64,000 bases of DNA from contig NZ_PYCN01000009.1 of assembly GCF_003062295.1 (NCBI RefSeq), positions 186,001 through 250,000 on the forward strand, written 5' to 3'. Positions 17,366-26,321 of this stretch are shown here, one piece after another. The stretch comes from Bradyrhizobium algeriense. GTDB taxonomy: Bacteria > Pseudomonadota > Alphaproteobacteria > Rhizobiales > Xanthobacteraceae. A model generated the notes under the pieces. That model worked only from the letters and a program-made list of their open reading frames with translations, was not told where the DNA came from and ran no database searches. Numbering within the stretch: position 1 is the stretch's first letter; each line of letters starts with the position of its first letter. The position numbers and the translations under genes were made by a program.

Positions 17366-18217
17366 ATGGCAACGACAGCGGAGCAAGCATCGCCCTGGCT
17401 CAAGGGACGCTCATTCGCCTCCTTAAGGGAAGAGTTCGACCGCAGCGGTTACCTGATCTTCGAACGCGTTCTTGCGCCCGATCGCGTCGCTGAAATCCGC
17501 GCGGCGCTGGCGCCGCACCTGGCGCGCGATCTGCTCGGCCGCAACGATTTCGAAGGCACCAGGACCAACCGGGTCTATGCCCTGCTGGCGAAATCGCCGG
17601 TCTTTGCAGAACTCGCGATCCATCCGCTCGCCATGGCCTTTGCCGAAGCTGAACTCGGCGAGAGCTGCCTATTATCCGCCATGCTCGCGATCAATCTGCA
17701 TCCCGGCGAGACGGTGCAGCCCTGGCACTTCGACGACGGCGGCGTCAAGATCCCGCGGCCCCGCCCCGCGCTTGGCATCTCTACGTTCTGGGCGATCGAC
17801 GACACGACCGACCAGAACGGTGCCACCGAAATCATTCCGGGAAGCCATCTGTGGGACGGGCAATATATCGAGGGCGCGCTGCAGCCTGCTCATTTCACCA
17901 ACACAGCCGATCACGATGAGGGCAACAGGGCCGATGCCGTCAAGCTAATCATGCCATCGGGATCGCTGGCGATCACCAAGGGAACGCTGTGGCACCGCGG
18001 CGGCGCCAACCGGTCAGACCGGCCGCGCCTGATCGTCACGCCGCAATATTGCGTGGGCTGGGTGCGGCAACTCGAGAACATGGCGCTCGCCGTCCCCGCC
18101 GAAGTGGCGAGCCAATTGCCGGAGCGCGCCCGCGAGCTGATCGGCTACTCGATCCATCCGCCGTTCATGGGATATGTCGACGGCGTTCATCCCAGGCGCC
18201 TGCTGCGGACACACTGA
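17366..18217 (+). CDS. Phytanoyl-CoA dioxygenase (PhyH) family protein
   Basis: 283 residues of the Fe(II)/2-oxoglutarate dioxygenase fold. The iron triad is visible as His121 and Asp123 in WHFDDGG and His210 in LWHRGGANRSDRPRL, whose following Arg would bind 2-oxoglutarate. Such enzymes hydroxylate or halogen-free oxidise small molecules, often with amine or acyl groups. The ATG follows AAGGGAGAGCGCCG. It ends 32 bp before the convergent second monooxygenase gene. Confidence 0.88.
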   Translation: MATTAEQASPWLKGRSFASLREEFDRSGYLIFERVLAPDRVAEIRAALAPHLARDLLGRNDFEGTRTNRVYALLAKSPVFAELAIHPLAMAFAEAELGESCLLSAMLAINLHPGETVQPWHFDDGGVKIPRPRPALGISTFWAIDDTTDQNGATEIIPGSHLWDGQYIEGALQPAHFTNTADHDEGNRADAVKLIMPSGSLAITKGTLWHRGGANRSDRPRLIVTPQYCVGWVRQLENMALAVPAEVASQLPERARELIGYSIHPPFMGYVDGVHPRRLLRTH

Positions 18218-18249
18218 GTGGTGCAAGGGCGCTGGGGCCTCCACGCGCC

Positions 18250-19914
18250 TTACTCGGCGACGGTCGCCGGCCTCGCCGAAACCTGCGCACCCGCATCGAA
18301 CACGATGCCCTCATAGCCCCTCTCGGCAACGTCGGTGATGGCCGCGACATACTTCGGCGTACCGCCATTATAAACGAGATATCGCGTCTTGCCGTGTTCA
18401 TGGCCGGGGATGTTGGAATTGTAGCCAGTGAACCATGACTTGGCTTTGCGCATCAGCATGATGGCGTACATCTTCGTCACATGCGCGGTCCAGCGCGCCT
18501 GCGCTTCGGCCGTTGGCTCCGCCCGCGTATAGCCGCGGCGCCAGATGTGCTCAAGCAGTCCCATGCACCAGCCGACACCGTTCTCGATGCCGCGCGGAAA
18601 ATTCGTCGAGGCCGAGCCGCTCTGCGGGCCGGTCGGCATCAACAGGTTCGGAAAACCATGGGCCATCATGCCGAGAAAGGTCGAGGGTCCGTCGCGCCAT
18701 TGGTCGGCCAGCTTCATTCCGCCAACGCCAGTGATGTCGATCGCGTCGAATGAGCCGGTGATGGCATCGAAGCCGGTGGAATAGACGAGGATATCGAGCT
18801 CGTAGTCGCGCGCGCTGGTGCGCAGGCCGGCTTCGGTCACCCGCTCGATCGGGGTCTCGCTGATGTCGACGAGGTGCACATTGTCGCGGTTATAGGCCTC
18901 GAAGTAATTGGTCTCCAGCGGCACCCGCTGCACGCCAAAGCCGTGATCCTTCGGAATAAGTTTCTCCGCCGTCACCGGGTCCTTGACGCGCCGGCGGATA
19001 CGGCCGGCGATGTAGGCGGAAAACTCGGCGTTGGCCGCCTCGTCGGTAAAAATCTCGCGGAAATTACTCAGCCAAATGCCGAAGCCGGGCTCGTCATAGA
19101 GATTGTCCCACAGCGCGATCCGCTCCTCAGCCGTGACCTCATAGAAGCCGCGCCGATCCGGCTCATGCTCGAACCCGCCGGGCGTGCGCTTGCAGGCCGC
19201 GAAAATCTCATCGTAGCGCGCGCGAATGTCGGCCATATCAGCTTCGGAGATCGGGCTGTTGTTGAGCGGCGCGCTCCAGTTCGGACGGCGCTGAAACACC
19301 GTGAGTTCGCCGACCTTGTCGGCGATCTCGCCGATCACCTGGATTGCGGTGGCGCCGGTGCCGATGATGCCGACCTTCTTGCCGGCCAGTTCGACCGGCT
19401 CATGCGGCCAATAAAACGTGTGGAACGAGCGCCCCTTGAACGTCTCCATGCCTTCCAGCCGCGGCAGCGTCGGTATCGCCAGCAACCCGACCGCAAGAAT
19501 GACGAACCGGCAGGTCAGCTCAAAGCCGTCGTCGAGCCTGAGCCGCCACAGATGATTTGCCTCGTCGAAGGCCGCCGCCTCCACCTTAAGATTGAACCGC
19601 ATATACTTGCGCAGATCGAACTTGTCGGCGACGTAGTTGAGGTAGCGGAGGTTCTCCGGCTGCGCCGAAAACCGTTCCTTCCAGTGCCACTCGTTGAGCA
19701 GCTCTTTCGAGAAGGAATAACCGTAGGTGTAGCTCTCGGAATCGAAGCGCGCGCCCGGGTAGCGGTTCCAGTACCAGGTGCCGCCGAGATCGGGAGCGGC
19801 ATCCAGCACCAGAGCATCCACCCCGAGGTCGGCCAGCCGCTTGATCTGGTAAATGCCCGACACGCCCGCGCCAACGACGACGACCTCGTAATGCGGCTTG
19901 ATGTCCCCGGTCAT
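18250..19914 (-). CDS. Baeyer-Villiger-type flavin monooxygenase (single domain)
   Basis: About 554 residues. Motifs in order are VVGAGVSGIYQIKRL (FAD), GGTWYWNRYPGARFDS, the intact Baeyer-Villiger signature FKGRSFHTFYWP with its His, GIIGTGATAIQ (NADPH) and YSTGFDAITG. It is the same family as the N-terminal part of the fusion at 13054 but has the canonical His and no esterase domain. The start is taken at ATG 19914 because GGGGAAG lies nine bases upstream; ATG 19929 has no ribosome binding site. The substrate is an undefined ketone. Confidence 0.88.
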   Translation of the reverse strand: MTGDIKPHYEVVVVGAGVSGIYQIKRLADLGVDALVLDAAPDLGGTWYWNRYPGARFDSESYTYGYSFSKELLNEWHWKERFSAQPENLRYLNYVADKFDLRKYMRFNLKVEAAAFDEANHLWRLRLDDGFELTCRFVILAVGLLAIPTLPRLEGMETFKGRSFHTFYWPHEPVELAGKKVGIIGTGATAIQVIGEIADKVGELTVFQRRPNWSAPLNNSPISEADMADIRARYDEIFAACKRTPGGFEHEPDRRGFYEVTAEERIALWDNLYDEPGFGIWLSNFREIFTDEAANAEFSAYIAGRIRRRVKDPVTAEKLIPKDHGFGVQRVPLETNYFEAYNRDNVHLVDISETPIERVTEAGLRTSARDYELDILVYSTGFDAITGSFDAIDITGVGGMKLADQWRDGPSTFLGMMAHGFPNLLMPTGPQSGSASTNFPRGIENGVGWCMGLLEHIWRRGYTRAEPTAEAQARWTAHVTKMYAIMLMRKAKSWFTGYNSNIPGHEHGKTRYLVYNGGTPKYVAAITDVAERGYEGIVFDAGAQVSARPATVAE

Positions 19915-20139
19915 GCGCGGCTTCCCCATTTATTGTTTTTGGCGTCGACGATTTCTGCGCGATCGGACCGCACTATAGCAATTATCCAAGCCTTGCACTT
20001 GCGTCAGCAAGCCGATCTGCGTTGCGAAACCAGATAGCGGTGAAAATTGGCCCGTTCCGGACGCCCGGTCGCGCCGCAACGTTGACGATGATGGGGCGCC
20101 GAACGATACTCTTCACGCGTCAAACCGGGATCATAAATC

Positions 20140-20967
20140 TTGCAAGGAACAATTGCCCAGGCCGCCGCACTTGCGATTTTCGGCAATGACATTCTTCGCG
20201 GATATTCACGGGAGAATTTCTGGCCGGCTTCGACCGTATTCAAATTCTGCAAAGCCGTAAGGTTTGTCGCGCTGAGCGGCGAGGCAACCAAGCCGACGGA
20301 GCGCCCGTTCGCGGAAGATCCGATGCAATGGATCGCAAGGCTGAGGGACGAAGGCACGACCGGTCTGCGCCTCCACGCGGTCGCCCACAACGATCCTGGG
20401 ATCAGTGATCGAATGTCTGTCGGCTTTGTCGGAGGCGGCGGACGATGGCTCATTGAGACCCAACAGGCGCGGGTGTCCGACGTGTGGCAGGCCAGATGGC
20501 AGGTCGTAAACAAGGACGATCCCGATCAAAAGATCTGGGAAGTTGCCTATTTCCGGATCGACCAGGGCCGCTCGCATATTCCCTTGCGAACAAAGAGCCT
20601 GACGGCACTTCGACAGGATCTCATGACGGTACTGTCGAAGATCGAGGCTTTTGCGGCCAGGCAGAAACTGGAACACTTTGCCGGTGTGTTTCGAAAAGCG
20701 AGGGGTCTTTTGTCTTCAGACCACCCGCTCGCCGAGACGTATCATTCTGATCTCGCCCCCACGCCGGCAATGCCGCTCGAGGCAAAACAGCTTCTCGGAG
20801 CGGTTCAGGCCGCTTGGGTCTTCGGCGGAATGGGCACCTGGAACGACCTCGGATTCGACGGAGACGATCAGCGGGAAAACGACGCGCTTTCCGGCGAGCT
20901 GTTCGTGCTGCTCAACCAAGCACTCTGTAGCGCGATCAACACAACAAGCGGCGTTGCGGGTCCATAG
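20140..20967 (+). CDS. Hypothetical protein
   Basis: 275 residues, not recognised. It begins with a TTG that lacks a clear ribosome binding site, so the start is doubtful; ATG 20323 is another choice. The middle has alternating beta and helix patterns (VGFVGGGGRWLIETQQ, WEVAYFRIDQG) and the C-terminus is helical with AVQAAWVFGGMGTWNDLGF. No signal peptide or membrane segment. Codon use is like the neighbours and no long antisense frame competes. It stands alone between two oppositely oriented genes. Confidence 0.6.
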   Translation: MQGTIAQAAALAIFGNDILRGYSRENFWPASTVFKFCKAVRFVALSGEATKPTERPFAEDPMQWIARLRDEGTTGLRLHAVAHNDPGISDRMSVGFVGGGGRWLIETQQARVSDVWQARWQVVNKDDPDQKIWEVAYFRIDQGRSHIPLRTKSLTALRQDLMTVLSKIEAFAARQKLEHFAGVFRKARGLLSSDHPLAETYHSDLAPTPAMPLEAKQLLGAVQAAWVFGGMGTWNDLGFDGDDQRENDALSGELFVLLNQALCSAINTTSGVAGP

Positions 20968-21033
20968 GCAGAATTTTTCGGGATACCTTGCTGGTTACGT
21001 TCGGGATCGAAAGCTCGGTCAATACCAGGCACG

Positions 21034-21765
21034 TCAGCCGCTCGTGGCAGCAGCTATCTGTGCAAGCAGCTGCTCGACATAGGGATCTTGTATCCCCAGC
21101 GCATCGAGTTGCGTCGCCAGTTGCACGAGGTATTCCCTGTTGGTGCCGAGGATGCCCTTCCCGCTCGCGATCAGGCGCACGGTCTCCGCCAACGGCAGTT
21201 CGCCGACATAGCTCGGATGCGAAGGGTTCGAGACAAAGGCAAGCGCCTCGATCGGCCCTTGCGGCGTCAGCATCGGCACCACCGCCGGCGCATAGCCGCC
21301 GCGCAGCATTTCGCGGCGCCACAGGATCGCAGTTTCAGCATGAACCGAATCGGCGGCGATGCGGAACGCCAGCCCGTGGCAACGTCCTTGCTGCGGCTCC
21401 AGCGAAAGCATCAGCGCCGGATAGTCATGCGAGCCCCGGCCGAGATTGATCTTGAGCGTGAAGCGGCGCTGATAGCCCTCGACGTCGGCAAGCCGGACTT
21501 CGGCGAAATGAAATCCTGGATCCCACATCAGCGAGCCGTAGCAATAGATCCAGAGGTCGCAGCCCGCGCCGTGATCGCCGAGCACCGCCAGCCGCGACGC
21601 CTCGATCACCTCGTCCGACAGCCGCCAGTCTGCGGGCCATCCCGCTTCCCGCACACGCTGCTCCCACATCGCAAACATCTCGGGCGTCAGCCGCAGCCGC
21701 GATTTCTCCGGATGCGTCACCCGGGTTCGAAGCTCGGGCAAATGAATGAATGCGTCCGCGGTCAA
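21034..21765 (-). CDS. Gamma-glutamylcyclotransferase, ChaC family
   Basis: The core motif YCYGSLMWDPGFHF is the ChaC substrate loop, followed by VEGYQRRFTLKINLGRG and the helical C-terminal part. ChaC enzymes cleave glutathione to 5-oxoproline and Cys-Gly in the cytoplasm. The start is taken at TTG 21765 because AAGGAG precedes it by nine bases; a TTG at 21804 without such a site would add 13 residues. Divergent from a gamma-glutamyltransferase gene 139 bp away, so both arms of glutathione breakdown meet here. Confidence 0.87.
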   Translation of the reverse strand: MTADAFIHLPELRTRVTHPEKSRLRLTPEMFAMWEQRVREAGWPADWRLSDEVIEASRLAVLGDHGAGCDLWIYCYGSLMWDPGFHFAEVRLADVEGYQRRFTLKINLGRGSHDYPALMLSLEPQQGRCHGLAFRIAADSVHAETAILWRREMLRGGYAPAVVPMLTPQGPIEALAFVSNPSHPSYVGELPLAETVRLIASGKGILGTNREYLVQLATQLDALGIQDPYVEQLLAQIAAATSG

Positions 21766-21904
21766 GCCGGCATGCTCCTTTGGCGATGCGACAATTCTCT
21801 GCAATGTGCCATTGTCGGCCTTCCGGCGCCAACCGTGAAGACGAACGAATGTGGTCCCCTTGCATGTTATTCTGTCATGGCTCGCCCGGGATTTTTAGGG
21901 TGTA

Positions 21905-23557
21905 ATGAAGCTCACCCCGACCCCGCCCCCCGCAAAACTTCCCCCCGATATCGAAGGCCATCCGATGCGCGACCAGTTCTCCAACACGCAAGCGATCCGC
22001 AAGCCCGCAATCACCTCCAAGGGCGGTATCGTCGCCGCACAATCTGGCAGGGCGGCGCAAGTCGGCGCCGAGGTGCTGGCCGCGGGCGGCGACTGCGTCG
22101 ACGCTGTCATCGCGACCACCTTTGCGCTGGGCGTGCTGGAGCCCTGGATGAGCGGGCTCGGCGGCGGCGGCGCGATGGTGCTCTACCGGGCGCGGGAAGA
22201 CCGCTATGAAGTGATCGACTACGGCATGCGCGCGCCCGTCAGCCTCCGGCTGGAGGATTATCCGCTGACCGGCGACGGCGCGGCGTCGGATATTTTCCCT
22301 TGGCCGCGGGTGAAGGACGACCGCAATATCCATGGTCCCGGCTCGATTGCCGTGCCCGGCGTGGTGGCCGGCATGGAGGAAGCGCACCGCCGCCACGCCA
22401 AACTGCCGTGGAAGGAATTGCTGGCGCCGAGCGTCAAGCTCGCCGATGCGGGCCTTGCCGTCGACTGGTGGACCACGCTGATGATTTCGAGCGCGGCTGC
22501 GGATCTGCGGCGTTATCCCGCCAGCGCCGCCGCCTATCTGCAGGATGGCCTGCCGCCGAATCCGCAATGGGCCATCAAGGCCAAAGTTCGCATGCCGCAG
22601 GACCGGCTCAAGGCCACGATGGCGCAACTCGCCAGCGCCGGCCCGCGCGACTTCTACGAGGGCGATCTGGCGCAAAACCTCGCCGCCGACATCCAGGCCG
22701 CTGGCGGCGCGCTGTCGGTCGAAGACCTCAAGCCGTTCCGCGCGCATCTGCGTGAGCCACTGGCGATCCCGTATCGCGGCGGCAAGGTGTTCGCGACACC
22801 AGAACTCACCGCAGGTCCAACGCTTTCGCGCACGCTCGGTCTGTTGCAGAACGATCTCAAGCCCGCGCGCGGCGGACCGGATGCGGCAGCCTATGTCGCC
22901 TATGCCTCGGCGCTGCAGGCGGCCTATCGTGAGCGGCTGAAGGGCATGGGCGATGAAGACGGCAGGCATTCGCTCGGCGCGGAAGCGCTGGCGCCGGCCT
23001 GCACCACGCATTTCTCGGCGGTCGATCGCGACGGCAACATGGCCGCGGTGACGCAGACGCTGCTCTCGTCCTTCGGCTCCAAATTCGTATCCAGCCAGAC
23101 CGGTATCACCATGAACAACGGCATCATGTGGTTCGACCCGAGCCCGGGCGCGCCGAACTCGCTGGCGCCCGGCAAGCGCTGCCTGACCAATTACACACCG
23201 GTGCTGGCGCAGGCTAGTGATGGCCGCCGCGCTGCCATCGGCGCGTCCGGCGGCCGGCGCATCCTGCCGGCGGTGAGCCAGCTGCTGTCCTTTGTGATGG
23301 ATTACGGCATGGACCTCGATGCGGCGATTCACCAGCCCCGCATCGACGCCAGCGAAGGCGCCGTCGTGATCGGCGATGTGCGCCTGCCGCAGGCCGCACG
23401 CGAAGCGTTGCGCGCGCGCTTCGACTACGAGGAAGCCCGCATCCAGACCCTGCCGATGAAATTCGCCTGCCCCAGCATCGTGCTGCGCGACGGCGACACC
23501 AACAGCGGCGCGACCGAGGTGTTCCAGCCGTGGAGCGAGGCGGTGGCGGAGGGGTGA
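21905..23557 (+). CDS. Gamma-glutamyltransferase family protein
   Basis: 550 residues with the autoprocessing site CTTHFSAVDRDGN; Thr367 would become the N-terminal nucleophile of the small subunit. Other landmarks are the helix DAVIATTFALGVLEPWMSG, the pair GGGGAMVLY, and GKRCLTNYTPVL. The N-terminus (MKLTPTPPPAKLPPDIEG) has no signal peptide, so the enzyme is probably cytoplasmic, unlike the periplasmic E. coli Ggt, and may be a YwrD-like or acylase-like relative. The start region overlaps no other gene. It is followed by a strong hairpin at 23593. Confidence 0.87.
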   Translation: MKLTPTPPPAKLPPDIEGHPMRDQFSNTQAIRKPAITSKGGIVAAQSGRAAQVGAEVLAAGGDCVDAVIATTFALGVLEPWMSGLGGGGAMVLYRAREDRYEVIDYGMRAPVSLRLEDYPLTGDGAASDIFPWPRVKDDRNIHGPGSIAVPGVVAGMEEAHRRHAKLPWKELLAPSVKLADAGLAVDWWTTLMISSAAADLRRYPASAAAYLQDGLPPNPQWAIKAKVRMPQDRLKATMAQLASAGPRDFYEGDLAQNLAADIQAAGGALSVEDLKPFRAHLREPLAIPYRGGKVFATPELTAGPTLSRTLGLLQNDLKPARGGPDAAAYVAYASALQAAYRERLKGMGDEDGRHSLGAEALAPACTTHFSAVDRDGNMAAVTQTLLSSFGSKFVSSQTGITMNNGIMWFDPSPGAPNSLAPGKRCLTNYTPVLAQASDGRRAAIGASGGRRILPAVSQLLSFVMDYGMDLDAAIHQPRIDASEGAVVIGDVRLPQAAREALRARFDYEEARIQTLPMKFACPSIVLRDGDTNSGATEVFQPWSEAVAEG

Positions 23558-23592
23558 GACGGCCATTTGCGAGACGGCAATGTGGTTGAAGA

Positions 23593-23625
23593 GGAAAGTG
23601 CGGCAATCAGGACGCCGCACTTTCC
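23593..23625. terminator. Perfect 12-bp hairpin between convergent genes
   Basis: GGAAAGTGCGGC (23593-23604) and GCCGCACTTTCC (23614-23625) pair perfectly around a nine-base loop. It lies between the convergent gamma-glutamyltransferase and DUF1236 genes. T-rich ends on both sides are short, so it could act as a bidirectional terminator. Confidence 0.65.
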
Positions 23626-23682
23626 GTTCATATCGTATCTACACCTGACGCGGCCGCCTCCCGAGAGGCTGAACGCACGTGT

Positions 23683-24879
23683 CTACCGTGGCTGCGGCTC
23701 GATCGTTACGGTGCAGTCGCCGCCTTGCATTGCGACCACGATTTGTCCATCGGATGCACCCAATGCGATCGGGTTCGTTGCCCCGCCGCCGCCCGGCGCA
23801 CGAACGGTGACGCTGATCGAATCCTGCGGTGCGGTCGAACCAACTGTCGTGGGCGAGACTTCGGTGACATTGCCCGCGGTATCCCGGCGCATGATACGGC
23901 AAGGCGCACCGCCGGCCTGGGCCATAGCGTCGGCCGCACGTCCACTGCCGGTCTCACCGCCCGCGGCGCGAATGCGCGACGCGTCTCGCGGGACATGGCT
24001 TACGATCCGCTGCGTGCCGGGTTCGATGATCACGATTTCCTCTTCGGTCGTGAAGTAATCATAACCGCGGTACGCCGGCTCAATCGCGACGATGGCAGCC
24101 GGCAGCCGTTGGACACGCACGTTCCGCGGAATCCGTTCGCCGACCCGGATCGCGACGTTGAGATTGCGCTGCGGCGGCGCGAGCCGCTCGCGAGTCAACG
24201 TCTCGGAAATGCGAACCTGCCTGTCGGTCGAGATCCCCGACTGCTGGCTCTGCGTCTGGCTGGTCTGGGTCTGTGTGCGCGTGGTTTCACTCGCGGCGGC
24301 CGGCCGATCCTTGCTCTGCTGAGCAGCATCCTTTGAGGGTTCGCCACGCTGATCGCGGCTCGGCTCTTTCTGCGTGGTGGTCGTGCCCTCGCGCTCCTTC
24401 TGCGACGCCGCAGTTCCGCCCTTGGTCTTCTCGGATTCGACGCTGGACTTGCCGCCGGTACCGTCGCGCTTCATCTCGGCGCTGCCCTTGGCGTCCTTGC
24501 CTTCTCGACCTCCTTGACGTGAGTCCTGCGCGCGCGCTGCTGGCCGTGCGTCTTCACCGCGTCCACGCTTGCTGTCATCGCTCGCGGCCGTCGGACGATC
24601 CGCCCCGGGCGTCGCAGCCTTGCCCTTTTCCCCGGCCTGCCGGGAACCGGTTCCCCTTTCTTCGCGACCCATCGCGCCTTGAGCCTTCTGTTCCCCACCC
24701 TTCGCGCGTTCTTGCGCGCGCTCGGCGCCGCGTTCTTGCGATGCAGCACCTTTGCCGGCGCCGCTCGGCTGCATCTGCTTCGGCTCCTCGCTTCTTCCCG
24801 TTGGGGCCTGCCCATACGACAGACCCGGTGCCAGCATCAGGCAAACAATTCCAGTCGACAACAATAGCTGCTTGCGCAT
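23683..24879 (-). CDS. DUF1236 protein with long low-complexity region
   Basis: 398 residues from ATG 24879, chosen because GAGGAGG precedes it and a signal peptide follows (MRKQLLLSTGIVCLMLAPGL). Residues about 25-200 are low complexity, rich in Gly, Ala, Lys, Glu, Arg, Gln and Thr, and probably disordered. Near residue 260 is the DUF1236 hallmark YDYFTTEEEIVIIEPGTQRI. The C-terminus is a small Ser/Thr-rich domain with two cysteines (APCRIM and GGDCTVTIE) that may form a disulfide. Exported; function unknown. The disordered part could bind cell-wall or nucleic-acid polymers but that is a guess. Confidence 0.8.
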   Translation of the reverse strand: MRKQLLLSTGIVCLMLAPGLSYGQAPTGRSEEPKQMQPSGAGKGAASQERGAERAQERAKGGEQKAQGAMGREERGTGSRQAGEKGKAATPGADRPTAASDDSKRGRGEDARPAARAQDSRQGGREGKDAKGSAEMKRDGTGGKSSVESEKTKGGTAASQKEREGTTTTQKEPSRDQRGEPSKDAAQQSKDRPAAASETTRTQTQTSQTQSQQSGISTDRQVRISETLTRERLAPPQRNLNVAIRVGERIPRNVRVQRLPAAIVAIEPAYRGYDYFTTEEEIVIIEPGTQRIVSHVPRDASRIRAAGGETGSGRAADAMAQAGGAPCRIMRRDTAGNVTEVSPTTVGSTAPQDSISVTVRAPGGGGATNPIALGASDGQIVVAMQGGDCTVTIEPQPR

Positions 24880-24933
24880 CCTGACCTCCTCAAACTTGGC
24901 CCTGCGCAAGCGAACGCTGGCCGGGGATGGAAG

Positions 24934-24965
24934 GTTCCGTCCAAGGCGAGTTCCGTCCGAGGCGA
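24934..24965. repeat. Two 16-bp direct repeats
   Basis: GTTCCGTCCAAGGCGA and GTTCCGTCCGAGGCGA lie side by side upstream of the DUF1236 gene, differing at one base. They may be a recent duplication within its promoter region. Confidence 0.6.
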
Positions 24966-25011
24966 GTGGTATGACTCTTTAGTCGATCGAAGGTTAGCGG
25001 CCGCCGCGCCG

Positions 25012-26304
25012 CTACATGCCCAGCCGGTCCCGCATCCGCCCTGCCACGACAGCGGCAGTGACGCCGATCGGCCAGAACGCGTGCAGCGGCATCGGCTTGA
25101 TACCAGTAACGGGCATGTCGATCGCGGCATTCTTGCCGCCGACGAGACGACGTGCGAGCTGCGCGCCCATCGCGGTCGAGAGCGCGACGCCGCGGCCGTT
25201 GCAGCCGAGCGAGATCAGGAGATTTTCCGCCGGCTCGTGCACATGGGGATAGTGATCGGGCGTGATCGCGAGCCGGCTGTTCCAGCCGTGCGTCCATGTG
25301 GCGCCTTTCACGCCCGGCCATAGGCGTTCCGCGTAGCGGATGAGATAGGCGACATCGGCAGGCTTGCTGATCCAGCGCATTGGCCCGCGACCGCCCATCA
25401 ACAAGCGATTGTGCGCATCGATGCGGTAATAGACGGTGATGTGGCCGCTCTCGTACAGAACAGAACGCGTCGGCATGATCGCGCGCGCCACCTCCTCGGG
25501 CAAAGGTGCGGTGGCGGCGATCGAGGAGAACACCGGAACGATGGTGCGGCGCAGGCCCGGCCACAGATCATCGGTGAAGCCATTGGTCGCCAGCAGCACC
25601 TTTTCGGCGCGCACGATTCCACGCGGCGTCTCAATGTGCCAGCCGGCGCCTTCACGCGACAGAGAGAGCGCCGGCGTCTCGCCATGAACGACCGCGCCCG
25701 CCGCGATCGCGGCGCGCGCCAGACCGCGCGCGTAGCTCAGCGGATGCAGGTCGCCGCCGCGATTGTCCAGCATGGCGCAGAGATAGCGGTCGGTCCCGGT
25801 CATCTCCCGCATCTGTTCGCGGTTCAGCAGCGTCACCGGCATGCCGCGGCGGATGCATTGTTTTGCGGTGTTTTCGATTCCCGCCGCGCTTGCTTCATTG
25901 TAAGCCGCGCGCAGCGTGCCGTTCTGCCGCGCCTCGCAGGGGATCTGGTAGCGGCGGATCAGGTCGAACGTGTAGTTGGTGGTGCCGTAGGAAAACGCGA
26001 TCATGCGGCCGCCGAGCTCAGTGCCGAAATCCGCCTCGATCTGGTCAGGGTCGTGCTTCAGCCCCGGATTGACCTGCCCGCCATTGTTGCCCGACGCGCC
26101 CCAGCCCGGCTGCTGCGCTTCCAGCACGATTGCGTTCACGCCCTGCTCGGCCAGATGCAGCGCCGTCGACAGCCCGGTAAAACCGCCGCCGATGATCGCG
26201 ACCGAGACATTTTTGTCCGCATCGAGCGGCGGCGCAGGCGTCGGCGTCACGGCCGTATCGGCATAGAGGCTTGGCGGCAGTGGCAGCGAGACAGGTGAAC
26301 TCAT
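25012..26304 (-). CDS. DAO-family FAD oxidoreductase, gamma-glutamylputrescine oxidase-like
   Basis: About 430 residues. The FAD loop VAIIGGGFTGLSTALHLAEQ is followed by EAQQPGWGASGNNGGQVNPG, a flavin-attachment-type region typical of PuuB/OrdL proteins, and by NLLISLGCNGRGVALSTAMG near the end. These enzymes oxidise C-N bonds of amino acids or polyamine conjugates. The start is ATG 26304; the TTG at 26310 is less likely. A weakly hydrophobic C-terminal stretch is present. It lies directly downstream of the amino-acid ABC transporter genes, 17 bp after the ATPase gene, so the transporter probably imports its substrate. Confidence 0.85.
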   Translation of the reverse strand: MSSPVSLPLPPSLYADTAVTPTPAPPLDADKNVSVAIIGGGFTGLSTALHLAEQGVNAIVLEAQQPGWGASGNNGGQVNPGLKHDPDQIEADFGTELGGRMIAFSYGTTNYTFDLIRRYQIPCEARQNGTLRAAYNEASAAGIENTAKQCIRRGMPVTLLNREQMREMTGTDRYLCAMLDNRGGDLHPLSYARGLARAAIAAGAVVHGETPALSLSREGAGWHIETPRGIVRAEKVLLATNGFTDDLWPGLRRTIVPVFSSIAATAPLPEEVARAIMPTRSVLYESGHITVYYRIDAHNRLLMGGRGPMRWISKPADVAYLIRYAERLWPGVKGATWTHGWNSRLAITPDHYPHVHEPAENLLISLGCNGRGVALSTAMGAQLARRLVGGKNAAIDMPVTGIKPMPLHAFWPIGVTAAVVAGRMRDRLGM

Positions 26305-26321
26305 GGACAAACGACCGGAGT

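Noticed and set aside
21875..23620. Long minus-strand frame of 581 codons
   Set aside because: It is antisense to the gamma-glutamyltransferase gene, shows no family features and arises from high-GC codon bias.
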